Origin: Penicillium oxalicum
Taxonomy: Eukaryota > Ascomycota > Eurotiomycetes > Eurotiales > Aspergillaceae
Assembly (NCBI RefSeq): GCF_001723175.1
Contig: NC_064653.1
Coordinates: 3,286,001 to 3,350,000, forward strand
Length of the DNA stretch: 64,000 bases
Direction: 5' to 3'
Shown here: one piece after another, positions 1-11,135 of the stretch
How positions within the stretch are numbered: the first letter of the stretch is position 1
Layout of the letters: every line of letters begins with the position of its first letter
Translations under genes and position numbers: made by a program
Notes under the pieces: model-generated
The model's database searches: none
What the model was told of the DNA's origin: nothing
What the model saw: the letters and a program-made list of their open reading frames with translations, nothing else

Positions 1-388
1 TTGATCCTGCCCGCCTACGACACAGAGATTCCTCCCCCCGTCTCCAACACGAAAGACGTGGACCGGGATCAGGAGACAGTCAGCAACGCGTCGGTCGATG
101 ACGCATCTCAAACGCCCACGTGGTCATGCCAGACCCCCGCTGCCGACGATACCTCAGTGGAGGAGGAACCCTCACGACATGTGGATTATTTGTCGCATGA
201 GTGGCGTGAGGAAGACATTTGGGCCTCGTGGCGCTACGTGACCGCGCGAAAGGAATCGTACAGTAATGGGGTGCGGTTGGAAAATGCTTCATGGAGAACA
301 TGGGCCAAGGCGAAGCATCGTCTGGGGACCATTTCTCCCGAGACATTGAATTGGTATGCTTCTTCTCATGAGCCATGTGATTTGTTCC

Positions 389-431
<43 letters not shown>

Positions 432-1550
432 ATGTGCAAGAACTAACACTTTTTTCTTAGGCTCAAGGATTGCGACGTGACATGGCTCTACGGACCGTTG
501 AAAACGTCCACCTTCCGAGACACCATGACCCTCAACGCCTCCCCCCCACCCAGTCGATTGGAAACACCCAGCTCATACCTCGACCCCAAGCCCATTCTGA
601 AGAAGAAGACCATGTCCGAAACGATTCTACAACGGTCGCTCTCGCAGCACACGCTTCTGCAACACGCAGGTGCAATTCTCAAGGCACAAGAGGCCGCACA
701 TACTTGGACGCGACCCGCTTTTCCCAGATCCACTACCGATTTGGACCATCTGGTCCACCACCCGGCAAGTTCGGCCACGTATTCGCTGGGCGGTACCGTG
801 ACGACTACCTCGTGGTCGGGAATCGCCTCACCGGGTGAACGACGGCACATCCATTTCAACAACGAAGTTGAGCAGTGTATTGCCGTGGAAGTCAAAGATG
901 CCGACGAGGAAGAGAGCTGGTTCCCGGCATTCGATACCGAATCATCGTCTGATGATAGCGTGGTCATGATGCGACAGGTCCCTGGGGGCGCCTCCCCCAG
1001 CAGCTGCAGCACGCCGCGCGGCAATTTCAGTAGCGATAGCAAGACGATAGCGCCTCTCCCCTCCACCACCCTCAAGTACCGTGGCGATACCCCCGAGCCC
1101 CGCGAGTCGATCCTCGATCGCTGGTCAACCTCCACCGCATCCCCCTCATCTACGTTCTCATCTTCCTCTTTCTTTTCCTCCTCCTCCGCCGGCCCTCCTT
1201 CTCCCGCCACTCGCTCTATTCCCTCCTCCAAATTATCTCCCACCCCTTCCGTCGCCACCCTGCGACCCTCTCAGCCATCGGCCAATTTCTTGCTGGATGA
1301 TGACGATGAAGATTCTTCTCTCGATTTTACCGGCCAATACCTGAACCGTGACCAGCCATGGTTTGTGTCGGATGACGATGATGACCGTGCTGGGCGTCCC
1401 CTTCATCTGACCTCGTCGGGTATGTTCATGCCGGATGGCGAGAATGAAGGCGAATCCACGAATCACGGCATTCTCGGCCGAGTTGTGGATACGGTCAATA
1501 CCGCACGCGACATTGCCCATGTGATCTGGAATGTGGGCTGGCGTCGGTGA
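1..1550 (+). CDS. reg1: Reg1-like protein phosphatase 1 regulatory subunit (5' partial)
   Basis: The gene runs off the left edge, so the N-terminus is missing; about 480 residues are visible. Coding is <1-353 joined to 461-1550. The intron 354-460 has a GTATGC donor and TTCTTAG acceptor, and splicing rebuilds a conserved Trp codon so that the text reads ETLNWLKDCDVTWLYGP. The block from about residue 64 (LSHEWREEDIWASWRY) to WLYGP is the fungal GATA/AreA-like domain (formerly DUF1752) of Reg1 and Mks1. Near residue 245 the motif RHIHFNNEVEQ is the Reg1 phosphatase-docking region, and the C-terminus GRVVDTVNTARDIAHVIWN is typical of the family. Reg1 targets PP1 (Glc7) to Snf1 and controls glucose repression. 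The middle is Ser/Pro-rich, acidic and low in complexity. Family assignment is strong; the role in this organism is inferred. Confidence 0.88.
391..428 (+). repeat. (CT)n dinucleotide microsatellite in intron
   Basis: An uninterrupted CT run fills part of the Reg1-like gene's only visible intron (354-460) and could serve as its polypyrimidine tract. Confidence 0.9.
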
Positions 1551-2572
1551 CCCTGGGCCTCTCCAGTAAACGCCTTGGAATCTGGTCTCGCCGCTCCTTG
1601 CAGATTATCGGGGGAGGCATCCCGGCTCCCTCAACATGGGCCTTACCAAACCATGGGGAGTCACCACCATCTGTCGCATTCAATATCCGTGGCAGGGGAC
1701 GCCCCGGATGTCTCTGAGCTTTGACATCTTGGGCATGACCCCGGTGCCGTATCTCCTTCTTCTCAACCATCTTTTCCCCAAAATTTAGATTCCCCTCTGC
1801 CTATGACCAGAAAGGATGAGGATGATTGGACTTTTGTCTCTGAAAGAAGAGCGAAAAGAAACAAAGAACAAGTCCATGTGATGATGACGGGTCATCTCTG
1901 TCATTCCTCTTCTTTTCTCATGTTGGTCTTTTCATGTATAAATGACTTTTGCACATATTCTAATGTCTTTTTTCATCTTCGGCTTGACGTCGAAATTGAA
2001 AGCTCACCGTGAAGGAACTAATATACCATGTTCATCAAACCACAATTTTTTTCCTGTAAAGACCAAAGGGCCATAAGCGCCGTGTATTCTCAGAATGGAC
2101 ATCTGAGGCTGGTGGCGGATGTTTATCGGATCTATGTGCACGGCAATTGCGTATTCAGAAAAAAAAAAACTTTTCCACCACTCTCTTAGACACTGTCTGC
2201 CTCGAATGTAGTCAGGACGCCAAAATGTCTGTGTGATCGGCAGAATCGATGGGTCCATTTAAAGTAGCCTCGAGCTTGGACTCGGGGCGAACAGCGTTCA
2301 CCTGTTGCCCCACAGCTCCGGCCCCTGATCATCTCCCCGAACATCCAATTCTCCCCCTCACGGTTCTCCGGCTTTCCCTCGAGACTGTCAGACTTGCGAC
2401 CTCTTCCGAGATCGGGCCTCAATTACAAGTGGGGGGAGGTTGCAAGACATATATATCAAGCCAGGTAATCAATTGTGCGAGTGGCCGAGTCCGCGCTGCA
2501 GTTTCCGCAAAATCACATCCTCGAGAAATCCGGTCATTTCCAGCCCAGTTGACATCCCCCCCGGATCTCGAG
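1551..2572. other. Intergenic, Reg1-like to ELMO
   Basis: No supported gene. It holds the 3' UTR of the upstream gene and the promoter/5' UTR of the ELMO gene. Small open frames here have no recognisable protein content. Confidence 0.6.
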
Positions 2573-5067
2573 ATGGAAACGACCAATGTGTCCGAACTTG
2601 TCGAACGGCTCGGCAGCGACGAGGATGCTGTGCGCAAAATGGCAGTGTTCAAGCTCCAGAACAATATCGGAGATCCGTCATTTGCGGATACGTTTATTGT
2701 GGAGGGTGGGTTGACTCGTTTGCGATACTTGACGCTTCATGCGACGGGGAATACGCTGGCGTATAGTTTGACGAGTTTTGCGAGGTTGTTGGAGGTGGAT
2801 AAGGGGTGGGAGTGTGTGGATGGGGAGTTGATTGAGAGGGTAAGTTGGAGGGGGATGTTCAGGGTTCGGTGTATGATGTGCGCGGGAGTGTTTTTTTATT
2901 CTTTATTTTCCCTTCTGGGTTCCCTTTTTTTTCCGCCTAAATTTCATCCGAAGCCTTCGAGGATTGGGGTTGCGCCTATCTGGCTCTTTTGGGGGTTGTT
3001 TGCTCTGCTGGCGTTCAAGATGTTGGTGGTGGTGGTGGATAGTGATGGATGTTTGCTAACCTGCGTGACACTGTCCATTGCGCTGGACTTTAGATCGTCG
3101 AGCTGATTGTCACCCATCCTCTGGTGAATATCCTTCGTGGGGCCATGTCGATTCTGGTCTCTATTGTGTCCCACCCCCACGCTGGCAGTCGCGCCTCAGA
3201 AGCAGATCTCTTTGGATTCCGCGCGCTCAAACCCGCCATCACGATATTTCCGCAGTTCCTCGAAATGCTCGTCAATCGCCTCTCGTCGGCAGACCATGCC
3301 CTGTGTGCGAATGCTCTGCAACTGATCAACTCGCTGATGCGGGATTCCATCACATTCGACTCGGAGGCTGAGTGGCCCAAGTTTATTCAGAGGTTGCAGG
3401 ATTTGGGCGTCATTCGTGCGGTGTATGTGCTGATGCAGGACTCGGCGCTGCAGGATCTGGCGCATCCGTTGATGGAGTTTCAGTCGTTGACCAAGGTGCT
3501 TTTGAGGAAGTGGAGGGATATTCCGCTGGACTTGGAGAAGCAGGAGCACCGAAGGGCGTTGAAGGGCATTTATCTGGCGAGTAATCCCGGCAAGACTGGT
3601 GCTGGTAAAGCAGGTGGGAGTACCACAGATGGAGGCGTTAGTGGTGGTGGTGGTGGTGATGAGACAGAACCAAAGCGCTCCAAGAGGCATCATCCCGAGA
3701 AATGGCGCCGATTGGGATTCGAGACGGAGAGTCCTGCGAGCGAGTTTCATGAGGTGGGATTCTTGGGAATGATGGATTTGGCCGATTACGTGCGCAGTCA
3801 CCAAGATGAGTTCCAGAAGATGTTGTTGGAGCAGTCGACCAAGCCTGCGCGGCAGCGGTGTCCGATTGCGCGAGCCTCGTTGGCGGTGACTTTGATCCTG
3901 TATGAGCATTTCGAGGTGGACCAGATGGAGATGGACGATTCGAAGAATTACATGATGCTGGAATCGCGGACGAACTTCGATCAATTGTTCAAGCCGCTGC
4001 TGCTGCACTGGACGCGATTACATGTCGCGGGTCTCCAGGCCTTTTTCCGCCTGTGGAAGGCGACGGCGGCGGAATCCGAGGACTTGGATAAACTGGTGGA
4101 GTTGGTTCGGATTCTGATCGAGTCGGTTGTGGGGGGTGCTGGTCGGACCAAAGACGTGCAGGATATCGAAGAAGATCTCGCCAATTACGATTATCAGCGC
4201 CTGCGGGAACTGCAGATGGAACTCTTGGAATTGACGTATGAGGATGCTTGGGGCCAGCACCTCAATCAGGTCCGCGAGGAGCTTCAGCATGAGGCGTTGC
4301 AGTTTGTCAAGGAGCAGCGCATTCGATGCTTACTTGCGGGGGCGTGGTTCGCGTTGGATACTTTGACAAATTCGACATCGACTTCCAAGCTGGAGACTGG
4401 ATCGAACGCTACGCATCAATATGTGCAGCTCTCCCATAATCGGCGATATCTTCATTTTGGCGAGTTCGACTCGATGGGCGATCAGCTTCCAGAGCTGGAT
4501 TCCTTGCCAAATAAAAGTAAGCCTTTTCCATTCTTTGGCAACTGAGGCGTCAAGACGTCTTTTTTTTTCTCTCTCTAGGACACATACTGACCCCTTTCTT
4601 CTCCTTGATCAGTTGACCTCACGACTGTGTCTTCTGTGGTCTCTAACATCTCTACTGCTCCTGATCACGCCTCATCCTCAACCATCAAAAAGGGCACCGC
4701 TCCGCAAGCCTCTACAAAGATCACCATTCATGGCCATGCGTCTACATCCACTAGCCATTCGAAGAATCCCAATCACACGCGAACAGCAAGCAAGTCCACT
4801 TCTAAAGAGGTGGTCTTGTTGACACTTCGACCCGCCAGTCACAGTGTGGCCTCCGAATGGCTGGATGGCCTGTTGATGCTCCTCAATCAACAACCCATCA
4901 CCGCCGAGACGACCAAGTTGATTGATCTCGTCAGCAATTATGGTCTCAAGATTCGCCTGTTGAATGTTCGCTTCGACGATGCGACGTTCGCGGGAGAGGC
5001 TCCCCCGGTACCGTCGCGAGAAGGGCTCGATGAGGATTATTACTATGATGTTTTTGGGGGTGTCTAG
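2573..5067 (+). CDS. ELMO/CED-12 family protein with PH domain
   Basis: Exons 2573-2839, 3094-4516 and 4613-5067 give 714 residues. Both introns have standard borders (GTAAGT..TTTAG; GTAAGC..ATCAG). For intron 2 the nearer AG at 4578 leads to an in-frame stop, so the acceptor at 4612 is preferred. Residues 1-200 are helical and armadillo-like (METTNVSELVERLGSDEDAV..). The ELMO domain lies around residues 220-400 and includes PEKWRRLGFETESPASEF and GFLGMMDLADYV. After it comes a PH domain (about 480-680) beginning near EQRIRCLLAGAWF and ending near SHSVASEWLDGLLMLL. ELMO proteins partner with Dock-type guanine exchange factors to activate Rho/Rac GTPases at the plasma membrane. A Gly-rich and basic insert sits near residue 280. 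A fungal function beyond that is not established by the sequence. Confidence 0.9.
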
Positions 5068-5565
5068 TCGCGGAGATGATTGATGGTTTTTTTTTTTTTC
5101 TTTCCATGATGGTTTGTGTTCCGCTTTTTTTTTCATTGACTGTATGGGCGCGATCACTGTGATTATTCTCTTGTTTATGACGTTGATCCTCTCGATATAA
5201 TTATACCCACTATGACCGAAATGGATGTATAGCTTTGTTTTACTGTGAGCTCCGGGGAAGGACCCGTCTGGCGTGATTTGGGTGAAAAACAAGATGGTTT
5301 TAGATACTCTTCACCTTGGTGGTTTTTCTATTCTTCGAGACTTTTTTCTGTTTCATCAACTTTAAGCTGACCATCTATATTTTCATGGAATTTAAAAGGC
5401 GATGCTATCGCTGTGGATCTGCAGCGAGTAAAGAAATATACACGCAATTTAATCACTTTACCCACTTTAAGGTTGGCGTCATCCCGCGCTTATCGGAACC
5501 GCGCGACATGTCATCCATCGCCTCCATGAATCTTGTCCCTTTCTTTCTCCCTTCGGACCTCCAAC
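5068..5565. other. Intergenic, ELMO to Rad17
   Basis: T-rich 3' flank of the ELMO gene followed by the short upstream region of the Rad17 gene. No gene seen. Confidence 0.6.
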
Positions 5566-8369
5566 ATGGACGGTCGTCCAACCAAAAGACAGCGTCGCTC
5601 AGTTCATCCAGAACGGACTCTATCACGATCATCAAAATCAGACTCCCCGCCCATTGACATCCCTTCGTCCTCTCCCTCTTCCTCCTCCTCCGCCGCAGTC
5701 CTCGCGTTAACTTCGCGTCCCAAAGCAAACCCCAAATCGAAGAATCCTAAGACACGCGCCGTCCCCCGAGCTCCATCATCCTCAGTCTCGCCGCAAAAGG
5801 CAAAACCACAACTCAAACAAACCTCCTTATCACCAAACACCAAATCGCAATCGAAATCAAAATCGCTTCATACTTTCTTTCAGCCCGCTACCGAGGCGCA
5901 ACGATGGTCGGCGCAAAAGTTCGAACCCAGGCGTCCATTGGCTGCCTCGTCAGATCTGACATTTGACGCGGATATCATTGAGGATGATTATGACTCTTAC
6001 GATGAGATCTTCTCGCAGCATTTGCACGTTGGTGGTGGCAGTGATAGTGGTGGTGGTAATGGCGGGCGAGGAATGACAAAAACGAACAAAGGAACAGAGA
6101 CTATGGTTCAGATTGAATCTCCTGTCGTGCATGGAGCTGGAGGTGGGAAGTCACGGCGTCCGATGTTGAAGAAACCTACGACGACAACAAAGACATTGCA
6201 TTCTTCGACCCGGGCAAGATCACGTACTTCGAAACGGTTCTTGATGCCGACAGAGGATGTGACGGGAAATGAAGGAGGAGGATCAAGACAAAGATCTGTG
6301 TCTTTTCCTGCTTCAGGCACTCTTTCGACTGCGGAGCAAGAGGATGTGGATTCACGACCTTGGGCACAACGATATGCGCCAGCTAATTTGGATGAGGTTG
6401 CCGTTCATAAACGAAAGGTCTCAGATGTGCAGAGGTGGCTGGAAGATGTATTTGCGGGGAGACGGAGAGAGGTGAGTTGTCTCTAATGCTCCCATTCTTC
6501 TTCTTATGTTGTTCTATGGAGAGTTGGCATGTCGTGAACCATCAGACTAAAGCCCGTTTGATCAGAGGTTACTGGTTCTTCGAGGCCCTGCTGGCAGTGG
6601 CAAGACGACTACGATTACCCTTCTTTCCAAGGCTCTCGGATTCGATCTAATCGAGTGGCGCAATCCTTCGGTATCCGATGCTCCTGAACAAGAGTTCGTC
6701 TCGGTGAGCACTCATTTTGAGGAATTCCTCGGTCGTGGAGATCGGTTCGGGGCTGGATCTAGAAGATTCAGTTGAGACGAAGGGCGATCGGGATGCGAAG
6801 CCTCGAAGTCAGCGGGTCCTCTTGGTTGAAGAGTTTCCGACAGTTCTCAGTCGAAACTCCTCAAGTTTGGCGGCGTTTCGTTCGTCGCTCCAGCGTTACC
6901 TTGCTGCTTCGACAGAACATACTTCTCTCGGTGGCTGGATGCACCCTCCGATTGTGATGATTGTCTCGGAGACGATGCTCAGTTCCGCGTCGTCCATATC
7001 AGACAACATGACAGTCCATCGCTTGCTGGGACCGACACTGTATAATCACCCCGGAACCTCCATCCTCGATTTTAATGTGATAGCTCCCACATTTATGCAG
7101 AAAGCGCTCCGACTGGTACTCGAAAAAGAGTCGTCTACGTCTCAGCGCTCTCGTGTCCCCGGATCTGCAGTGTTGGAAAAGATTGCGCAAATAGGCGACA
7201 TCCGCAGTGCGCTTTCTGCCCTCGAGTTTCTCTGTCTGAAGGACGACAAGATCGGGAAATGGAGTGGAACTTTGACGAAATCAAAAAAGTCTCGCAGCGG
7301 ATCAGGCCTCACGCCGATGGAGCAAGAATCTCTCGAACTCATCTCGCAGCGGGAAGCCAGTCTAGGAATGTTTCATGCAGTGGGCAAAATTGTGTATAAT
7401 AAACGCCTGGATCCGAGTCTGCTGCCCCCGGATATCCTCGCTGTCCCATCGCCCCCAGATCATCTTTCTCACCACCGCCGAGTCAAGGTCTCAGAGGTTC
7501 CAGTCAATGACCTCCTTGATGATACGGGTACTGATGTGTCCACTTTTACTTCTGCTCTGCACGAAAACTACCCGCCCTCTTGCCACGGGCACTTCTTTAC
7601 GGATAGCCTGAACGCCTGCATCGAAGCACTTTCCGACTCTGATATCCTCAGCGCCGACAGGAGACCGTTCCACGGGTCTCGCACCGGCGTGGGAGTCGGA
7701 GCAACCCCCTTTAATTCAGGCGTGGACATGTTTCGACAAGATGAGATCAGTTTCCATGTTGCGTCCCGTGGTGTCCTTTTTGGCCTCCCGTATCCCGTCA
7801 ATAGAAAAGTCACCTCAATCAACGGACGCAAACCCTCCAGGGTTGCACATCAGATGCTCTATCCTGCTTCCCTGCGTCTGTGGAGACGATCAGAGGAGAT
7901 AGAAGGGCTAATCGATTCATGCCTCCGGCAAATGCTTGACCCTGCCAGCAACTCTCCGAGGCTGGATCGTGGTAATACTGAGTCTGCAGGTGTCAAGTCC
8001 TGGAAGAATCTTCGGCTGGGATACGGGTGTTCGAGTTCAGAGCCGGGCGGCGGCGGAGGTTCTGCATCCACGATCGTGACGATGATGCCGCGCTTAGATG
8101 CGTTGCTCTATCAATTACCCTATATGGCACAAATTCGTCGTCAGGGGTCGGATGGGTGGCACCTCGCCCAGATTACTAGTATCTCTAGTAGCGGTACCGA
8201 TACTCAGGACGGAAGATTGGACGACATGGACGAGGACGAGGCTGAGGCTTTTGTGCCTGGATTACCACGGCCAAAAAGCGTCATGAATGTCGGTCATCTC
8301 GGGTCTACAATGCCTGCTCCGGAGGAAGAAAAGCTAATTTTGAGTGACGATGACATTGTGGATGATTGA
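5566..8369 (+). CDS. rad17: Rad17/Rad24 checkpoint clamp-loader subunit, apparent frameshift
   Basis: The start ATG at 5566 has a good context (CCAACATGG). Exon 1 (5566-6471) encodes a disordered Ser/Lys-rich N-terminus and then RPWAQRYAPANLDEVAVHKR, a Rad17 signature. Intron 6472-6565 (GTGAGT..ATCAG) is followed by the Walker A box GPAGSGKTT and Walker B RVLLVEEFP. Rad17 replaces Rfc1 to load the 9-1-1 clamp at damaged DNA. After the conserved FEEFLGRGDRFG segment the frame stops at a TGA (6773-6775), while the family-like sequence (LDLEDSV.. then RVLLVEEFP) continues one base further on. The G run at 6749-6752 therefore looks one base too long (or two short). Taken as one frame the protein would be about 902 residues; as read, about 371. 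An intron from 6704 (GTGAGC) to 6762 was tested and does not restore the frame. Assembly error and real mutation cannot be told apart here. Confidence 0.82.
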
Positions 8370-9025
8370 GGGAAGCAAAATTTGGTATCTTCAGATTTAA
8401 CATGTCAATCTATCAATCGTCCTTAACCCACGGATCATATTCTTATAATATCAGATCCCCTAGAGGCTGATTTACGAAGACTATTTGAGCTTCACTGGGA
8501 ATACTGACCAAACTGATACCCTAGAAATCGCAATTTGAATATACGAGCTCAGAGACTGTCGATCAATCTGCAGGAAACCTCACGATACTCCATCTGCTGT
8601 AGTTCCAAGTCCTTTTGTCCTCCGGACCCACGCAACCTTATCTTATCGTCAGGCGGGAGGAGATTCGGAGAGCGCTCTCTAATCTCCGATCTCCGCTTTC
8701 TTATTTATTTCACACCACGTCGCCTCTTGCATCAACCCTTGACCAATTGGGGGATACAACAAGGATAGAGCATAGACTATATGTGACTGACTCTCGTTGG
8801 ATATCCATTCCGGAATCTATCTTTCCCCATTTTCCCCTGCCTATCTATACACCCCGTGTGAATTGCGGAGCTTATCCCGTTCGAAGACCGCCCCCTCGAG
8901 CGACGCGATTTCGGTGCTCAATTTCCTCCTCTCCTACCCCGGACTCTCTGAGACATTCTCGTCTTTGTCTTTCTGGTTGATTTCATATATAAAATACACC
9001 TCACACGGGCGCGATACTGGCCAAC
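8370..9025. other. Intergenic, Rad17 to UDP-GlcNAc transporter
   Basis: 3' flank of rad17 and promoter/5' UTR of the next gene. A TATATAAAA string lies about 35 bases before the ATG, and the rest is pyrimidine-rich. No gene seen. Confidence 0.55.
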
Positions 9026-10624
9026 ATGATCAATGATCATCAGGGAATCAAGAAGAGGCCGGTTGACTATGCGGTCCCCTCGAGGTCTGCGCATCAGTCC
9101 GATGGTGCGGCAAATGGACATGCGACCTCTGAGAAGAAAGGGCAGACGGGAAGCTCGGAGGTGATGAAGGCTGTGGCTCATGCTACGTTTCCCAATTGGG
9201 CGAATATGGTCTTGATGGCCTCGCTGATTTTCGGTGGATGTTGTACGAATGTGAGTTTTTGAAAACGATGGAACAACCGGGGAGACGGAAGAAGGTTGAA
9301 TTCTTGTCTGGCTGGTGAAAATACAAGTAGGCTGACATGCGGTTCTGCATGATAGGTTTTTGCACTTGAGGCGATTATCAAGTAAGTCTGCTTATCCATA
9401 TTCACATATGTGATCTGTTATAGTTGGCTTTTGCGATTGACTCGGTGGAGAATCGACTGACTTTTTCTCTTTTGGTCAGACAATTACCTACGGCTGGTAA
9501 GTGCTGTGTCTGTGGGGCTTTTGCGATTGAAGTTACTTTTCGAGCTATTGCGCCATCATTTCGAAGGAAATTTCTGACGTGCATCTCGAGCAGGTCCCTT
9601 GATCACCTTTGCGCAATTCACACTATGCGCCCTGTTCACATTGCCGCACTTTCTTTCCTTGTCTGCCGGGCCTCGGAATCTATTCATGAGTCCTCGTGTG
9701 ATTCCGCTTCGATCATGGGTGGTATACACGGCCTACTTTGTGTCGGTGAATATGTTGAACAACTGGGCCTTTGCTTATAAGATCTCTGTGCCGCTGCACA
9801 TTATCCTCCGCTCTGGAGGACCTGTGGCGTCTATGATTGTTGGATATATCTATAACGGGAGACGGTATTCTCGCGGCCAAGTCGTGGCCGTGGCCCTATT
9901 GACTGCCGGTGTTGCGGCTGCCGCGTTGGCTGATGCCCAAGCCAAGGGCCAGTCCATCGATCTTCCCTCAACAACCGCTGACGCTGGCGGCCGTGAAGTC
10001 GATGAAGTCTCGCTGATGACCACCGCGACTGGCTTCACGATCCTCGCACTGGCTATGGTCCTTTCTGCGTTTCAGGGAATCTACGCCGACAGATTGTACG
10101 GGAAATATGGACGCGATCACTGGAAAGAAGCGCTGTTCTACTCGCATGCTCTTTCACTGCCACTCTTTGCGACTAGTTATCCGCAACTACTGTCACAGTG
10201 GCGCATCGTGGCTTCATCACCTTCTCTGCTCTCCATCGTTTCCTCTTGGAACGTCACCGATACTTCGTCGACTGTGGTCAGTCAGAGCATCGTTTCGATC
10301 GTCGCGACTGCTCAGCAACACAAGCTTCTGGCGTCTTTTCTTGACAAGGTCCCCGTTCAGGTTGCTTATCTGACGATGAATGCCCTGACGCAGTACGTTT
10401 GCATACGAGGTGTGCATCTGCTGTCTGCCAAGTCGTCGTCGCTGACGGTGACGGTGGTTCTCAATATTCGGAAACTCGTCTCATTGCTATTGTCGATTTA
10501 TCTATTTGGTAACGATTTGGCCTCGGGCGTGCTTGTCGGGGCGGTCTTGGTCACTGTCGGTGGTGGATTGTATGGATTTGAGGGGACCAGGTTGAGGAGA
10601 AATCCGACGAAGAAAGATCAATGA
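9026..10624 (+). CDS. yea4: Yea4-like UDP-N-acetylglucosamine transporter
   Basis: Four exons: 9026-9250, 9356-9381 (26 nt), 9480-9496 (17 nt) and 9594-10624, giving 432 residues. The micro-exons are supported by exact GT..AG borders and by the junction text, EAIIKQLPTAGPLITFAQF, which matches the family's first luminal loop. The protein has about ten hydrophobic segments and the UAA/SLC35B hallmark MLNNWAFAYKISVPLHIILR followed by SGGPVASMIVGY. The family moves nucleotide sugars into the ER/Golgi in exchange for the monophosphate; Yea4 supplies UDP-GlcNAc for chitin and glycan synthesis. Substrate is inferred from family. The C-terminal RRNPTKKDQ is a basic, cytosolic-type tail. It converges with dnm1, 511 bases away. 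Confidence 0.88.
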
Positions 10625-11135
10625 TTTGCACGAAGGCGTCAAGTTCAAGATTTTGGACTTGGAAGAGTTATCGATAGATACAAGGGATAAGAGACTTCCC
10701 ATCCAGTAACGTTGATGATGTATGTATTCTTGATGCACATGTGAATTGTCAATTAGATAATTGTATGCTTTTTATCTTTTCTTCCCTCTCTCTTTGGGAA
10801 TTGGGGATACTATGTTAGGCGAGAGAAATCTCCTTCATATCAACTTGGGCTACAGCGAGGGCCCGGGAAAATGCATCACAGCAGCTGGGTAGCGAGGGAA
10901 AACGTACACTCTCATTTTGCTTCCACAGAAGCAAATGTACATCAATTGCCCCTCAGAGAAAAAAAAATAATTGTACATTCGTTGTAATTTGAGCGGATAG
11001 TAAAAACAGACCAGAGAAAGAAAGTCGAAGATGATCACACGGCGATAATACTCAAACATAAAAAATGCAAGACGAGATCCTTCCCCACCAATACCATAAT
11101 GATAGAGCGTGGATTTTCGAATCGGCTGTTCAAGT
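10625..11135. other. Convergent 3' intergenic region
   Basis: AT-rich stretch between two convergent genes, holding both 3' UTRs. The minus-strand open frame here has no protein character. Confidence 0.6.

Noticed and set aside
6704..6762. A 59-nt intron (GTGAGC..CTAG) in rad17
   Set aside because: It removes the conserved FEEFLGRG segment and still leaves the following exon in the wrong frame.
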